DNA of 64,000 nucleotides from Pseudomonadota bacterium. Its GTDB lineage: Bacteria; Pseudomonadota; Gammaproteobacteria; Steroidobacterales; JBCBZW01. Positions 34,884 through 43,884 of this stretch are shown piece after piece. Below the pieces are notes generated by a model. That model was not told the DNA's origin. It did not search any database and saw nothing but the letters and a program-made list of their open reading frames with translations. The stretch is taken from NCBI GenBank assembly GCA_039815145.1, contig JBCBZW010000012.1, forward strand, positions 16,605 through 80,604, in the 5' to 3' direction. The position numbers were made by a program, and so were the translations under genes. The number at the start of each line of letters is the position of its first letter. Position 1 is the first letter of the stretch.

Positions 34884-36976
34884 ACATCCTGCGGAATCTG
34901 TCACCACCCCGTCTGACCTGCACAGTCGTGGCGTTCGTGATGGTAACCCTGTTGACCGCCTTGCCCAGTCACGCCATCGGCGACGTCTCTCTGGAGGAGG
35001 AGCTCAGCCGCCTCGAGGAGATTCGATCGCTGATCGCGGACATCGAAGCCGCGCATAGCGATGAAGACCTGAGCGAGCTGCAACGACGCCTGGACAAGTT
35101 GGATCGACAGCTCGACCGCGCGGGCAACAGCACGTCGCGCCGCCAAACACGCCAGCTAGCCAATGCGGATGTGGCACTGGATGCGCTCGCCGCCGATGCC
35201 CGCGCCTTGAAGGACGAACTTACCCTCTACTTCCCGCAGGCACGCAACCGCGTCGCCGTGTTCACCCTCGATGACCCTGACGGCCTGGGCGTGGGCGACG
35301 ACCTGAGCTACCTGCTCTCTCGCGAGCTCTTGTTCACGGCACGCGCGCGGTCCTTCGCCGTGGTCAACTTCCAGCAGGGCGTGGCCCCCGCTCGCTCCGG
35401 CGACCTCGGGTATTTCGATAAGGTCGAGCGGCTCACGCGTGATCAGGACTACTCGATCGCGCTGTGGGGTCGGTTGGTCCGCGCGCGCGATGGCGTGCGC
35501 CTCAGCCTATTCGCCCAGGCCTTTCCCACCCTCGATGAGCGCGTGCGCTTCGCACACCGCGTCGACATGCCGACATCGCGCGGCAACCAATGGCTCACGG
35601 CTGAGCTGACGCACGATCGCTTCAAGCTCCTCGACGTGGTCTTGCCCCACTCCTTCGTCGACCGCCTGCCCGCCCTCGCCGAGGAGGTCCGCACCCTCCG
35701 CGCCAGGGCCAATCTCAGCGCCCGACGCGTCGGCCGACTCACCGGGGACGCCCCCCACTACATCGCCGAGGCGGCGGGCGATTGGGTGCGCATGCAGGAG
35801 CGCGGCGGCGACAGCGGTTGGACCTCGGTGCGCGCACCGTGCCGCGGTGAGTGCGACGTGCTCCTAGACGCCATGACCTTTGCCAACGAGGTGGTGGCCG
35901 CTGGGGCGGGGCTCGCGCCGCGCGCACCGGCGCCGTCCCTGAGCACGGACACCAAGATCGTGTTCGAAGAACTCTCCGCGCTGCACGCCCTCTCGCGGGA
36001 GGACTACGCCACCGCGCGAACTTACGCGGCGAACAACGACGCGCCGGCGAGCCAGACCGCCGGCCTTACCAACATGGCCACGATCGCTCAGCTCGCCGAG
36101 CGCCTGCGCACCGACAGCACGGTGGATACGCCGACCCTGATCGCGCAAGCGGATACTTTAGCTAAGCTGCGCACCTACGCGCCCGAGGCGAGCCGCAATC
36201 TGCGGGTGCTCGCCGATGCCGTGCCGCCGAGCGTTGGCGACCCCCAGTCGGTGACGTGGAAGGCGACCACCGAACGTCAGGCTTTCCTCGCCCAACGCAA
36301 GTGGGCCCTGGTGATCGGGGTCGGCGACTACGCCCACGCCGGTCCGCGTAAGCACTCGGAGGAGGATGCGCGACGCGTCGCCCAGGTGCTCCAGGACAGC
36401 GGCTACCGCACCGATCTGCTGATCAACCCCTCGCGACGCGAAGTCACCGCCGGGGTGCGCGCCCACGCCAGCGACGCGGAGGTAGTGGTGTTCGCCACGG
36501 GCTACGTGCGCATGGTGGATGATGCGCCCTCGCTGTTGCTGCCCTCCTACGATCCCTCCAGCGTCCGTGCTGCCGATGCCGTTCCCCTCGCCACCCTGAT
36601 CACCGGCAACGGCCATCGCACCCTGGTCGTGGCCCCGCCGCTGGGGCCGACCCTGCGCGAGCGCCTGCCCCTCGATCAAGGCGACCTCCTGGTGAACGTC
36701 ACCCCCCTCGACGCCCCGCGGGTCTCCATCGGGGCCGGCCCCTTCGCTTACTTCCTGAGCCGCAGCCTGCGCGCCCAGGGCAATCGCGGCGGCGGCCACG
36801 ACGGCCTGGTGACCCTGCAGGACCTCGCCGAGCAGATGAACGCCGACGCGTCTCGCCTGGGGGTGCCCCTCGAGGCCATGGCGCTGGTGGGCAACGGCCG
36901 CGCCTCGACGGCGACGGGACTACTCGCTACCCCTCGCAACGTTCGCACCCGCGCCACGGGGGCGGCCAGCGACTAG
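34880..36976 (+). CDS. Secreted caspase-like pseudoenzyme with coiled coil, CsgG-like and SH3b domains
   Basis: The 698-aa protein has a signal peptide (about 12-33), a Glu/Leu/Arg-rich coiled coil (about 36-110), a CsgG/TolB-like region (about 124-230, RVAVFTLDDPDGLGVGDD), an SH3b-like domain (about 273-325, GDWVRMQERGGDSGWTSV), then a helical part. Residues about 474-690 follow the C14 caspase fold: KWALVIGVGDYAHA, EEDARRVAQVLQDSGYRTDL. But the His site GHG reads TGYV (Y542), and the DAC(H)SG Cys site reads VVAPPLGPT (A585-P586), so it should not be a protease. It may bind or scaffold instead. Confidence 0.7.
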   Translation: MNILRNLSPPRLTCTVVAFVMVTLLTALPSHAIGDVSLEEELSRLEEIRSLIADIEAAHSDEDLSELQRRLDKLDRQLDRAGNSTSRRQTRQLANADVALDALAADARALKDELTLYFPQARNRVAVFTLDDPDGLGVGDDLSYLLSRELLFTARARSFAVVNFQQGVAPARSGDLGYFDKVERLTRDQDYSIALWGRLVRARDGVRLSLFAQAFPTLDERVRFAHRVDMPTSRGNQWLTAELTHDRFKLLDVVLPHSFVDRLPALAEEVRTLRARANLSARRVGRLTGDAPHYIAEAAGDWVRMQERGGDSGWTSVRAPCRGECDVLLDAMTFANEVVAAGAGLAPRAPAPSLSTDTKIVFEELSALHALSREDYATARTYAANNDAPASQTAGLTNMATIAQLAERLRTDSTVDTPTLIAQADTLAKLRTYAPEASRNLRVLADAVPPSVGDPQSVTWKATTERQAFLAQRKWALVIGVGDYAHAGPRKHSEEDARRVAQVLQDSGYRTDLLINPSRREVTAGVRAHASDAEVVVFATGYVRMVDDAPSLLLPSYDPSSVRAADAVPLATLITGNGHRTLVVAPPLGPTLRERLPLDQGDLLVNVTPLDAPRVSIGAGPFAYFLSRSLRAQGNRGGGHDGLVTLQDLAEQMNADASRLGVPLEAMALVGNGRASTATGLLATPRNVRTRATGAASD

Positions 36977-36997
36977 GGAACGAGACTATCGAGTGCT

Positions 36998-37561
36998 CTA
37001 GGCGCCTGTGGCGAGAAGTGCCTTCGCTGCCGACAGTGCTCGCCGCTCCCGCATCCACCGCCAGAGATCGAAGGCGATGGCCGGCGCCAGCCACCAGGGC
37101 AACCCGTGCAGGGAGGCCTGGCGACCGCCAGGCAGCGGTATCGACACCGAGGCGGCCCACCACATTAGCCCTGTCAGGAGCAGGTAGACGCCGAGGTTGA
37201 GCACGATCGTGTAGTGACGTAGACGTATCGCCCGATACTGGGCTTGCAAGTATGCGCGGGGCGTAGCGAGGGCATCGCGGTGCAGGCGGAGGAGCGCCGG
37301 GTCGGCTACCACCGTCGCTAGCGTCGCTACCAGAGCCAAACCCGCGAGGAAGGCAAAGCTCACCCAGCTGAATGCCACCACCGTAGCGTAGGCCCACAGG
37401 GCATAGATCAGAGCGGTGGACACCTTCGACAGCCACCAGTGGGCATATCGCCAGCGATCGAGCATGGCGAAGCGCCGGGCAAGACCCCCCACATCGTGCC
37501 CCTCCATCGGCTCACCGCGAGCGTGCCAACGATCCGCGAGCGGTTGCCATTCCTCCATCAT
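36998..37561 (-). CDS. Multi-TM partner of ECF sigma factor (candidate anti-sigma)
   Basis: The ATG at 37561 overlaps the sigma stop by ATGA and gives 187 aa. A short soluble N-terminus (MMEEWQPLADRWHARGEP...) is followed by four helices (about 43-155: LIYALWAYATVVAFSWVSF, LAGLALVATLATVV, GVYLLLTGLMWWAA, and LPWWLAPAIAFDLW). Membrane proteins coupled in this way to an ECF sigma gene are usually its regulator. The arrangement is like 50810-51400. It converges on the caspase-like gene, 21 bp apart. Confidence 0.65.
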   Translation of the reverse strand: MMEEWQPLADRWHARGEPMEGHDVGGLARRFAMLDRWRYAHWWLSKVSTALIYALWAYATVVAFSWVSFAFLAGLALVATLATVVADPALLRLHRDALATPRAYLQAQYRAIRLRHYTIVLNLGVYLLLTGLMWWAASVSIPLPGGRQASLHGLPWWLAPAIAFDLWRWMRERRALSAAKALLATGA

Positions 37562-38064
37562 TTTCCAGTGCTCTCCACGCAACGGGTGAGCTGCAGGCGG
37601 GAGCGGCGCAGTTTGACGGTCACCGTGTTCGCACGCTCGCCCAAGGCGTTGGCGATCTCCGTGTTGCCCAATCCCTCCAAGGCCAGCACGGCCACTCGCT
37701 GGAGCGTCGGCGCGAGACGCGCCAGGCACCGTTGCAGCAGCGATCGACGTTGATCAGCATCCACTTGCTCCAGCGCGGACGGCGCTTCATCGGCGAGACG
37801 CTCCAGCGCCTCGTCCCCACTGCCTTTGGGCTGTCGGGCAGCCACGCACACGTGGGTGGCTGCCCGGTTCTGGGCGATGCGCGCGACGTAGGCTCTCAGG
37901 GTGTTCGGATCCTGCAACTTCGCGAGCGCACGCCAGACCGCCAGCAGGATGTCCTGCTCCAGCTGTTCCGCCAGAAAATCGTCCCGTTCGTAGGCACGGG
38001 CGATCCCCCTGATGAGCGGGAGGTGATCAGCGCACACGCGCTCGAAAAGCTGTTCTTGCGTCAT
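37558..38064 (-). CDS. ECF sigma factor
   Basis: The ATG at 38064 gives 168 aa with sigma region 2 (LIRGIARAYERDDFLAEQ, QDILLAVWRAL, YVARIAQNRAATHV) and region 4 (LAPTLQRVAVLALEGLGN with TEIANALGERANTVTVKLRR). An extended frame upstream overlaps the DUF805 gene and is not used. It is the middle gene of DUF805 - sigma - multi-TM partner. Confidence 0.88.
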   Translation of the reverse strand: MTQEQLFERVCADHLPLIRGIARAYERDDFLAEQLEQDILLAVWRALAKLQDPNTLRAYVARIAQNRAATHVCVAARQPKGSGDEALERLADEAPSALEQVDADQRRSLLQRCLARLAPTLQRVAVLALEGLGNTEIANALGERANTVTVKLRRSRLQLTRCVESTGK

Positions 38065-38099
38065 GTTCTTCAGCGACTGTGCAGCGGCCGGGGATGGCC

Positions 38100-38540
38100 C
38101 TAGACCATCGAAGGCCGTCGGTGGGCTGAGTGCGAGGTCGGGGGCAGCCCCAGCGCCGCCACGGTCAAGGGAAGCAGAGGGAGCAGGATGAGGGACCCGG
38201 CCCATGCAGGGGAACGCCCCATGTCTCGCAATCGCTTCGTGGCGACGATCCACGTCGGGTACAGCCACAGGAGCGTCGCGATGGCCAGGGCCGACTGGCG
38301 CAACGGAGGACCGCCATGCGCCAAGGCCGTGGCGAGGAGATAGGCGTGGACCCCGTACACGAGCCAAGAGGCGAACCAATAGCGGGCGCGAGAGAGGGTT
38401 CCATTAGGGGAGAACAGATCGGCAAAGAATGCTCGCGAGGACAGGGGCTCTGCGGTGCAGCGTTCGATCAGGTAGTGGCCGATGCCAAGCCCGGCGGCGG
38501 TGGTGACACAGACATAGGTGGCCAAGGACTGTAATTCCAT
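38100..38540 (-). CDS. DUF805-like membrane protein
   Basis: From ATG 38540 the 146-aa protein has the DUF805 pattern: GTLSRARYWFASWLVYG before the helices and LLWLYPTWIVATKRLRDMG in the centre, then LPLLPLTVAALG. Three or four helices are likely. DUF805 proteins have no proven role. The gene ends 35 bp before the sigma factor. Confidence 0.7.
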   Translation of the reverse strand: MELQSLATYVCVTTAAGLGIGHYLIERCTAEPLSSRAFFADLFSPNGTLSRARYWFASWLVYGVHAYLLATALAHGGPPLRQSALAIATLLWLYPTWIVATKRLRDMGRSPAWAGSLILLPLLPLTVAALGLPPTSHSAHRRPSMV

Positions 38541-38945
38541 GGGAGGGCTTCTCCTGCAGGTGGTGGGTGGAAAGCAGACTTGCCTTGCAGTCCACGACCC
38601 TGTGGAAAAAGTGACAAGGGATTTTGCTATCGGCGACCAACACAAGAGTCAGGGCGTGCCTTCTGAACGCCAGATCAACAATAGAACAATGATCCAATTG
38701 ATATTTAAAGAATATTTTTATACTAGATAATATTATTTAGTTTTGCTTCTCTACTACTGCCAGATCACCTACTGCCAGATCACCGAACCTCCGAGCAACG
38801 TTTGCCTTCCAGCCGTAGGCACGACGACTCCGGCTGCGGCGGTGGACAGGGTCCAAATAGCACCCATCCAACGCCTGCGGCACACTTGCCGCGATATTGA
38901 TCGCACACGTCGCCTGCGCTTCGATTCCCCCCAGGGAGGGTCACC
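38541..38945. other. Intergenic region with AT-rich island and a 15-bp direct repeat
   Basis: About 38640-38755 is strongly AT-rich, unlike the surrounding sequence. Two exact adjacent copies of CTACTGCCAGATCAC follow (38754-38768 and 38769-38783). Between 38590 and 38620, on the minus strand, TTGTCACTTTTTCC and TCGTGGAC lie about 9 nt apart and could be an ECF-type promoter of the DUF805-sigma operon, though this is weak. No gene is convincing here. Confidence 0.45.
38754..38783. repeat. 15-bp tandem direct repeat, two copies
   Basis: CTACTGCCAGATCAC occurs twice back to back, with no mismatch, at the edge of the AT-rich island. It may be a regulatory site or an accidental duplication. Confidence 0.85.
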
Positions 38946-40784
38946 ATGCACACCCACTCACCCCTCGGCGCGACATTGACCCGCGCCATCGCCGCTTTCC
39001 TCTCACTGATCGCCGCCGAGAGCCTGGCCCACGATGCCTCGGCCAGCCATACGGCCACCAGCGCGCCGCTCATCGACCGCGCCGGCGAGACGATCCCGGC
39101 CCACCTCATCGCGGCCGTCTGCGGCATGCCGGGTCGTACCGGGGACCAGGGCTTCGAGCGCCGCCTCGAACTGGCCGAGTTCCTCCTCGCCAAGGCCGAG
39201 CGAGCCGAAAGCGACCCAGCGCCCGCCCGCACGCCACTGCTCGAGGGCATGGGCGCCTACCATCGCGAGATCACCACCGACCAACCCCTCGCCCAACGCT
39301 ACTTCGACCAAGGCCTGCTCCTCACCTACGCCTTCAATCACCCCGAAGCCGTCGCCTCCTTCCGCGAGGCGCGGCGTATCGATCCCGGGTGCGCCCTGTG
39401 CTGGTGGGGCGAGGCCTACGCCCTCGGCCCGAACATCAACGCCGCCATGGATCCCGAGGCCGCCACGCCAGCCATCGAGGCCCTGGCCCACGCCCAGGCA
39501 GCCGCGGACGGCGCCACCCCGGTCGAACGCGCCCTCATCGCGGCCATGAGCAGCCGCTACGACGACTCACCGCAAGCCGATCAGGGCGAACTCAACCAAC
39601 GCTTCGCCAGGGCCATGGAGGAGGTCGCCGAACGCTTCCCCAAAGACGCCGACGTCCTCGCCATCTACGCCGATGCCCTGATGAACACCCAGCCCTGGGA
39701 CTACTGGGAAGCCGACGGCAGAACCCTGCACCCCTCCCTCGAGGCGCTGGTGCCGACCCTCGAAGCCTCCCTCGCCCTCGACCCCGACAACCCGATGGCG
39801 ATCCACCTCTACATCCACGCGGTGGAGGCCTCGAACCGCCCCGAGCTCGCCGCCCCCCACGCGGACAAGCTGGTGACGGCAGCACCGGGAGCCGGCCACC
39901 TCGTGCACATGCCCTCGCACCTCTACATTCGCTTAGGTCGCTTCCGCGACTCGATCAAGGTCAACCGCCTGGCGATGGTGGCCGATGAGGCCTACCTGGC
40001 GCAGAAGGACGAGGACACGCCCTACCGCTACACCTACTACCCCCACAACGTGCACTTCGTGCTCGAGTCGGCACGCCTGATCGGGGATCGTGCGAGCGCG
40101 TTGGCCGCGGCGGAGAAACTGGGCGGCCTCACCGACCTCGAGATGTCCCTCACCCTGCCCTGGGTGCAGCTGATGGACGCGGCACCGTACTTCGCCCACG
40201 CCCAATTCAGCGCGCCTGAGGACGTCCTCGCGTTGGCACCGCCGAACGAGTCGCTCGTATACGTGACCGGTGCCTGGCACTACGCGCGCGCCCACGCGCT
40301 CACCGCCCTGGGACGTCGGGATGAGGCACGCGCCGAAGTCGCGTCCATTCGCGAGATCGCACGGATGCACGATTGGGAGACCCTGCTCCCCGACACGCCG
40401 GGGGAGGCCCTGCTCAACCTCGCCGCGTATGTGATCGAGGGCCGCCTAATGCGTACGACAGGCAACCCAGAAGGAGCGATCGATGCCTACAGCAAAGCCG
40501 TCGCCCTGCAGGACGAACTGCCCTACCTGGAGCCGGCGATGTGGTACTACCCCGTGCGCCAGTCGCTCGGCGCGGCGTTGGTGGAGGCGCAGCGACCTGA
40601 GGAGGCGGTGGAGGTGTTCAAACGAGCGCTCGCACGAGACCCTGAGCAAGCCCTGATGCTCTTCGGTCTGGCCGAAGCCCTCGCGGCCGCCGGCATGACC
40701 GGAGAAAGCGCGAGGGTCACCACACGCTTCGCGCAACGGTGGGCGGGATCCACGGACAACACGCCGGTCCTCGCCGACTTGTAG
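38946..40784 (+). CDS. TPR protein, exported or membrane-associated
   Basis: The 612-aa protein starts with a signal-like segment (LGATLTRAIAAFLSLIAAES). It contains TPR-type helical pairs (QRYFDQGLLLTYAFNHPEAV, FREARRIDPGCALCWWGEAY) and repeated His motifs (MAIHLYIHAVEAS, HLVHMPSHLYIRLGRFRDS) that recur in a family of TPR proteins and could bind metal. The C-terminal TPRs are around 485-600. The function is unknown; the call is structural. Confidence 0.78.
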   Translation: MHTHSPLGATLTRAIAAFLSLIAAESLAHDASASHTATSAPLIDRAGETIPAHLIAAVCGMPGRTGDQGFERRLELAEFLLAKAERAESDPAPARTPLLEGMGAYHREITTDQPLAQRYFDQGLLLTYAFNHPEAVASFREARRIDPGCALCWWGEAYALGPNINAAMDPEAATPAIEALAHAQAAADGATPVERALIAAMSSRYDDSPQADQGELNQRFARAMEEVAERFPKDADVLAIYADALMNTQPWDYWEADGRTLHPSLEALVPTLEASLALDPDNPMAIHLYIHAVEASNRPELAAPHADKLVTAAPGAGHLVHMPSHLYIRLGRFRDSIKVNRLAMVADEAYLAQKDEDTPYRYTYYPHNVHFVLESARLIGDRASALAAAEKLGGLTDLEMSLTLPWVQLMDAAPYFAHAQFSAPEDVLALAPPNESLVYVTGAWHYARAHALTALGRRDEARAEVASIREIARMHDWETLLPDTPGEALLNLAAYVIEGRLMRTTGNPEGAIDAYSKAVALQDELPYLEPAMWYYPVRQSLGAALVEAQRPEEAVEVFKRALARDPEQALMLFGLAEALAAAGMTGESARVTTRFAQRWAGSTDNTPVLADL

Positions 40785-40811
40785 CCGCAGGGGAGCGCCG
40801 GGTTCCGCCTC

Positions 40812-42449
40812 CTAGCGGCCGCCCGCCGGGCACCCCGCCAACGGTGGCTCCACGGCCCACGGTTCGCCGATCCCCGGCGCTTCCAGGAACCACTCGATGT
40901 CCGCCCCCGCCGCGGCCAGCAGACCGTTGTTACGCGCAACGTTCCCGCCGAGGCTTCGATCGAACGCGTAGATCCCCTGGGCGAGCGGTGGCGCCGACCC
41001 ATCCCCAGCACGGCGCGCGATCACGCAATTGTTTTCCAAGGTCACGTCCTGGTACTCGCCGAAGAGCAGGAACGCCGATCGAAAGCCATCGTTGATGACG
41101 GGCGGCCCGATACCGATATCGATCAGCCGGTTGCCACGGATTGTCGCGCCTTGCGGCAGGTACGAACCGATGTAGATACCCGTTGCCGGCGCGCGCAGGA
41201 TCAGGTTGTCCTCGATGGCGAGGCCACGGATGGGCAGCGTAGGCTCGGCGAAGGGCGCCAGCAGGATACCGGCCGCGTTTTCGTCGTAGGGGCGCACGGT
41301 GTTGGCGAAGTTGGTGTAGACGATCGTATTGCGCGCCAGCGTGAGGTTTTCGATCACCCCGTCAGCTCGCGCTTCCAGCTCGATCCCCTTGGGGGCCTGG
41401 CCGAAGGGGTCCTGGGTGGCCCGCCAGCCGTCGACATCGATCGTAATCAAGTTGTCACTGATCTCGCAGTCACGCAGGGTCGGCTCACCCGGTGGGTTCG
41501 GCGGGACCTCGTTGGCCCACACGCGGATCCCATCGGACACGCGGAGGAATCGATTACGTGAGACGCGCTGCGTATCGCCGCCCAACGCTGAAATGCCGGT
41601 GGCGTTCATCCCCGTCGTAAAGGCCTCGACGCGATTGTCGAAGACGAACTGACGCGGTCCATGGGTCTCGATCGCCGCGCGCACGCCGAAGGCACCGACC
41701 CCGACCGAGGTGAAGGTGTTGCGCAGAATCTGCGCACCCGCGGTGTCCGTGAAGACGCTCGAGTGATCCCAATCCGGCACCGTACGATTCAGGGTCCCGA
41801 TCCCTTCGAAGCGGTTGTCCTGCACGACCACGTTGGCCACGTCCACGCCGTTCAGCACGACGATGTTCACCGTTTGCCAATCGATGAAGCGGTTGTTCTC
41901 GATCACGATGTTGCGCCCCACGTACGCGCGGATACCGTGACGGCGATTGAGGAGGACATCGTCGAAGGTGGCATCACCGTCGGTCACCGGGTTGTTCGCA
42001 CCGTTACCATCGAAGGTGAGGTTGGCGATGCGCAGATCGGAGACATCGGTGGTGAAGATCTCTCCCGCCAGCAGCGCTTCGAAGTCACCTTGCGCATCTG
42101 CCAGGTGCAGGATCGCCGCGGCCGGATCTTCCACCTGGCCGCGCAGGGCGAAGCCGCCGCAGCGCAGGCGGAGAATCACCCATGGCACCTCCGGCGGCGG
42201 TTGAGCTGGCTTCTCCAATTGGTAGCGTCCTGGCGGGAACACCACCTCGAGGGCGTCCCCCGGTTGCTCGTCGAGACGGACGCACGCCTCATCCAGCGCG
42301 CGTTGGATGGCCGCCCGATCGTCCAAACCGTCATCCGGTACGGCGCCGAAGCGGGTGACATCCAGGGTGGTGGTAGCGTTGGCGACAGTGCACACGGCAC
42401 CCATTGCGGCCGTAAGGACGCCGCTGGCAACGGTCAGAAGTCTCCCCAC
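40812..42449 (-). CDS. Right-handed parallel beta-helix protein, secreted
   Basis: The GTG at 42449 is preceded by a strong SD (AAGGAGGGG) and followed by a signal peptide (GRLLTVASGVLTAAMGAVCT), so the long upstream frame is rejected. The 545-aa protein opens with a pectate-lyase-like motif (TLDVTRFGAVPDDGLDDRAA) and has many NNRF, NLTF or DNLI turn repeats over 130-520, typical of PbH1 coils. It may be a polysaccharide lyase or isomerase, or a surface protein. No catalytic residues can be assigned. Confidence 0.82.
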   Translation of the reverse strand: MGRLLTVASGVLTAAMGAVCTVANATTTLDVTRFGAVPDDGLDDRAAIQRALDEACVRLDEQPGDALEVVFPPGRYQLEKPAQPPPEVPWVILRLRCGGFALRGQVEDPAAAILHLADAQGDFEALLAGEIFTTDVSDLRIANLTFDGNGANNPVTDGDATFDDVLLNRRHGIRAYVGRNIVIENNRFIDWQTVNIVVLNGVDVANVVVQDNRFEGIGTLNRTVPDWDHSSVFTDTAGAQILRNTFTSVGVGAFGVRAAIETHGPRQFVFDNRVEAFTTGMNATGISALGGDTQRVSRNRFLRVSDGIRVWANEVPPNPPGEPTLRDCEISDNLITIDVDGWRATQDPFGQAPKGIELEARADGVIENLTLARNTIVYTNFANTVRPYDENAAGILLAPFAEPTLPIRGLAIEDNLILRAPATGIYIGSYLPQGATIRGNRLIDIGIGPPVINDGFRSAFLLFGEYQDVTLENNCVIARRAGDGSAPPLAQGIYAFDRSLGGNVARNNGLLAAAGADIEWFLEAPGIGEPWAVEPPLAGCPAGGR

Positions 42450-42561
42450 GAATCTCCCCTCCTTGGGCGATGTCAGTGGTTCGCTTCTAGCGCACTGCAC
42501 TCCCGAGGCACAACATGGCCCCGAAACCCGACACCGAAGGCGAGTACCGCTTCGGCGTGCC

Positions 42562-43773
42562 CTAGCGCTCGGCCGCCACCAGCGCAGTCGGTGGCACCGC
42601 AGCTGTGGACGCATCGCTCAAGGAAGAGTGGGCAGCCCAGGGCAAGGCGCCGGCGAGGCCAGCCATCGCCAACAGTACCCCTACGGTCGGAAACCGGCGC
42701 CGACTCGCTCGAGGAGATCGGCGCGGGTTCGCCTCGACGAAGGCCTCGAGGAACTGAGTGACCGTGGGGGTGCGCGAGGCGCGATCGAAGCGCAGGGTCC
42801 GCTCCAGCGCCGCCCACTCGCGACGGTTGAGCTGCGCCGGCTTCGGCGGACGATGACCTAAGTCACGCGCTTGGTTCGCCGGCATGCGACCGAAGGGATG
42901 GGTGCCGGTCAGGGCTTCGTAGGCGACACAACCGAGGGCGTAGACGTCGTCACGCGGATCGGGCGTCTTGTGTTCGAGCATTTCCGGGCTGGCGTAGGCG
43001 GGGGTCATGGCGCCCAGGGCCTGGGGATCGAAGCGCGTGTGCTCCTGGGCCGCGGCGTCCGGTTGGTAGGCGCGGGCGATGCCGAAGTCGATCACTTTGG
43101 CATCCCCGGTGCGCGTCACGAACACGTTGCTGGGTTTGAAGTCCGCGTGAAGGATGCCGTTGGCATGAGCGTAGGCGAGGGCCTCGCCGGCCTGGCGCAC
43201 CAGTCGTCGCGCCAGCGTGGGCGCGAGGCCGCCGGGGCCGGAGGCGTCGATGCGCTTGCGCAGCGACACGCCTTCGAGCAGTTCCATGGTGGCGAACACG
43301 GTGTCACCGTCGCGATCGAAATCGTTCACCCGCACGATGTGCCGGTGCGTAAGCGCCTGAGAGCGCTGCACTTCTCGCTCCAGGGCAACGGTCGCCGCCT
43401 CGACGCCGATCTCCGCCACGGTGATCACCTTCACGGCCACGTAGGGCGAGCGCGAGTGGGCCTCGAGCTTGCGCTTGTCGAGGGCCTTGAACACCCGCCC
43501 CATGCCGCCGCGCCCGATTTCCGCCTGCAGCACGAAGCGTCCGTTGATCTCATCGCCCACGGCCACGGTCTTCTTGCGGCGCGGGGGCACGGGCAGGCGA
43601 ACACAAGCGCTGGCCAACTCGGTGCTGGCGGGGAACACTTGGGTCTGCGTGTACTGATCGTCGACCACAGACAGGGCGAGGGCGGCGGCGGAGGCAACCA
43701 TGATGTCGGGGCTCTTCTCAATGAGGCGGATGGACCTGTGGGCGCGCACTCCCGCGCTATCGCCCACGCTCAT
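42562..43773 (-). CDS. Membrane-anchored Ser/Thr protein kinase (HAD variant catalytic loop)
   Basis: The 403-aa protein has a Gly-rich loop IGRGGMG (87-92), Lys115 in VAVKV, the catalytic loop HADFKPSN (209-216; Asp211), DFG at 229-231 and a TM helix near 363-381. The loop has Ala where HRD kinases have Arg, so activation does not need loop phosphorylation. An alternative start is the ATG at 43701. It is divergent from the ECF sigma gene at 43885 and may phosphorylate envelope-signalling parts. Confidence 0.88.
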   Translation of the reverse strand: MSVGDSAGVRAHRSIRLIEKSPDIMVASAAALALSVVDDQYTQTQVFPASTELASACVRLPVPPRRKKTVAVGDEINGRFVLQAEIGRGGMGRVFKALDKRKLEAHSRSPYVAVKVITVAEIGVEAATVALEREVQRSQALTHRHIVRVNDFDRDGDTVFATMELLEGVSLRKRIDASGPGGLAPTLARRLVRQAGEALAYAHANGILHADFKPSNVFVTRTGDAKVIDFGIARAYQPDAAAQEHTRFDPQALGAMTPAYASPEMLEHKTPDPRDDVYALGCVAYEALTGTHPFGRMPANQARDLGHRPPKPAQLNRREWAALERTLRFDRASRTPTVTQFLEAFVEANPRRSPRASRRRFPTVGVLLAMAGLAGALPWAAHSSLSDASTAAVPPTALVAAER

Positions 43774-43884
43774 TCGTTATGTCCCGCGCCGCTCGTCAGC
43801 GGTTCAAACACCGTTTCGGCGGGCGATGAACGGTCGATTGAACCCTTTTGCGCCGAGCCGGTACCTACGAGCAAAACCAGCAAC

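Noticed and set aside
42871..43884. In-frame extension of the ECF sigma gene upstream of 43885
   Set aside because: The extra residues are the antisense of the kinase gene and have no sigma similarity.
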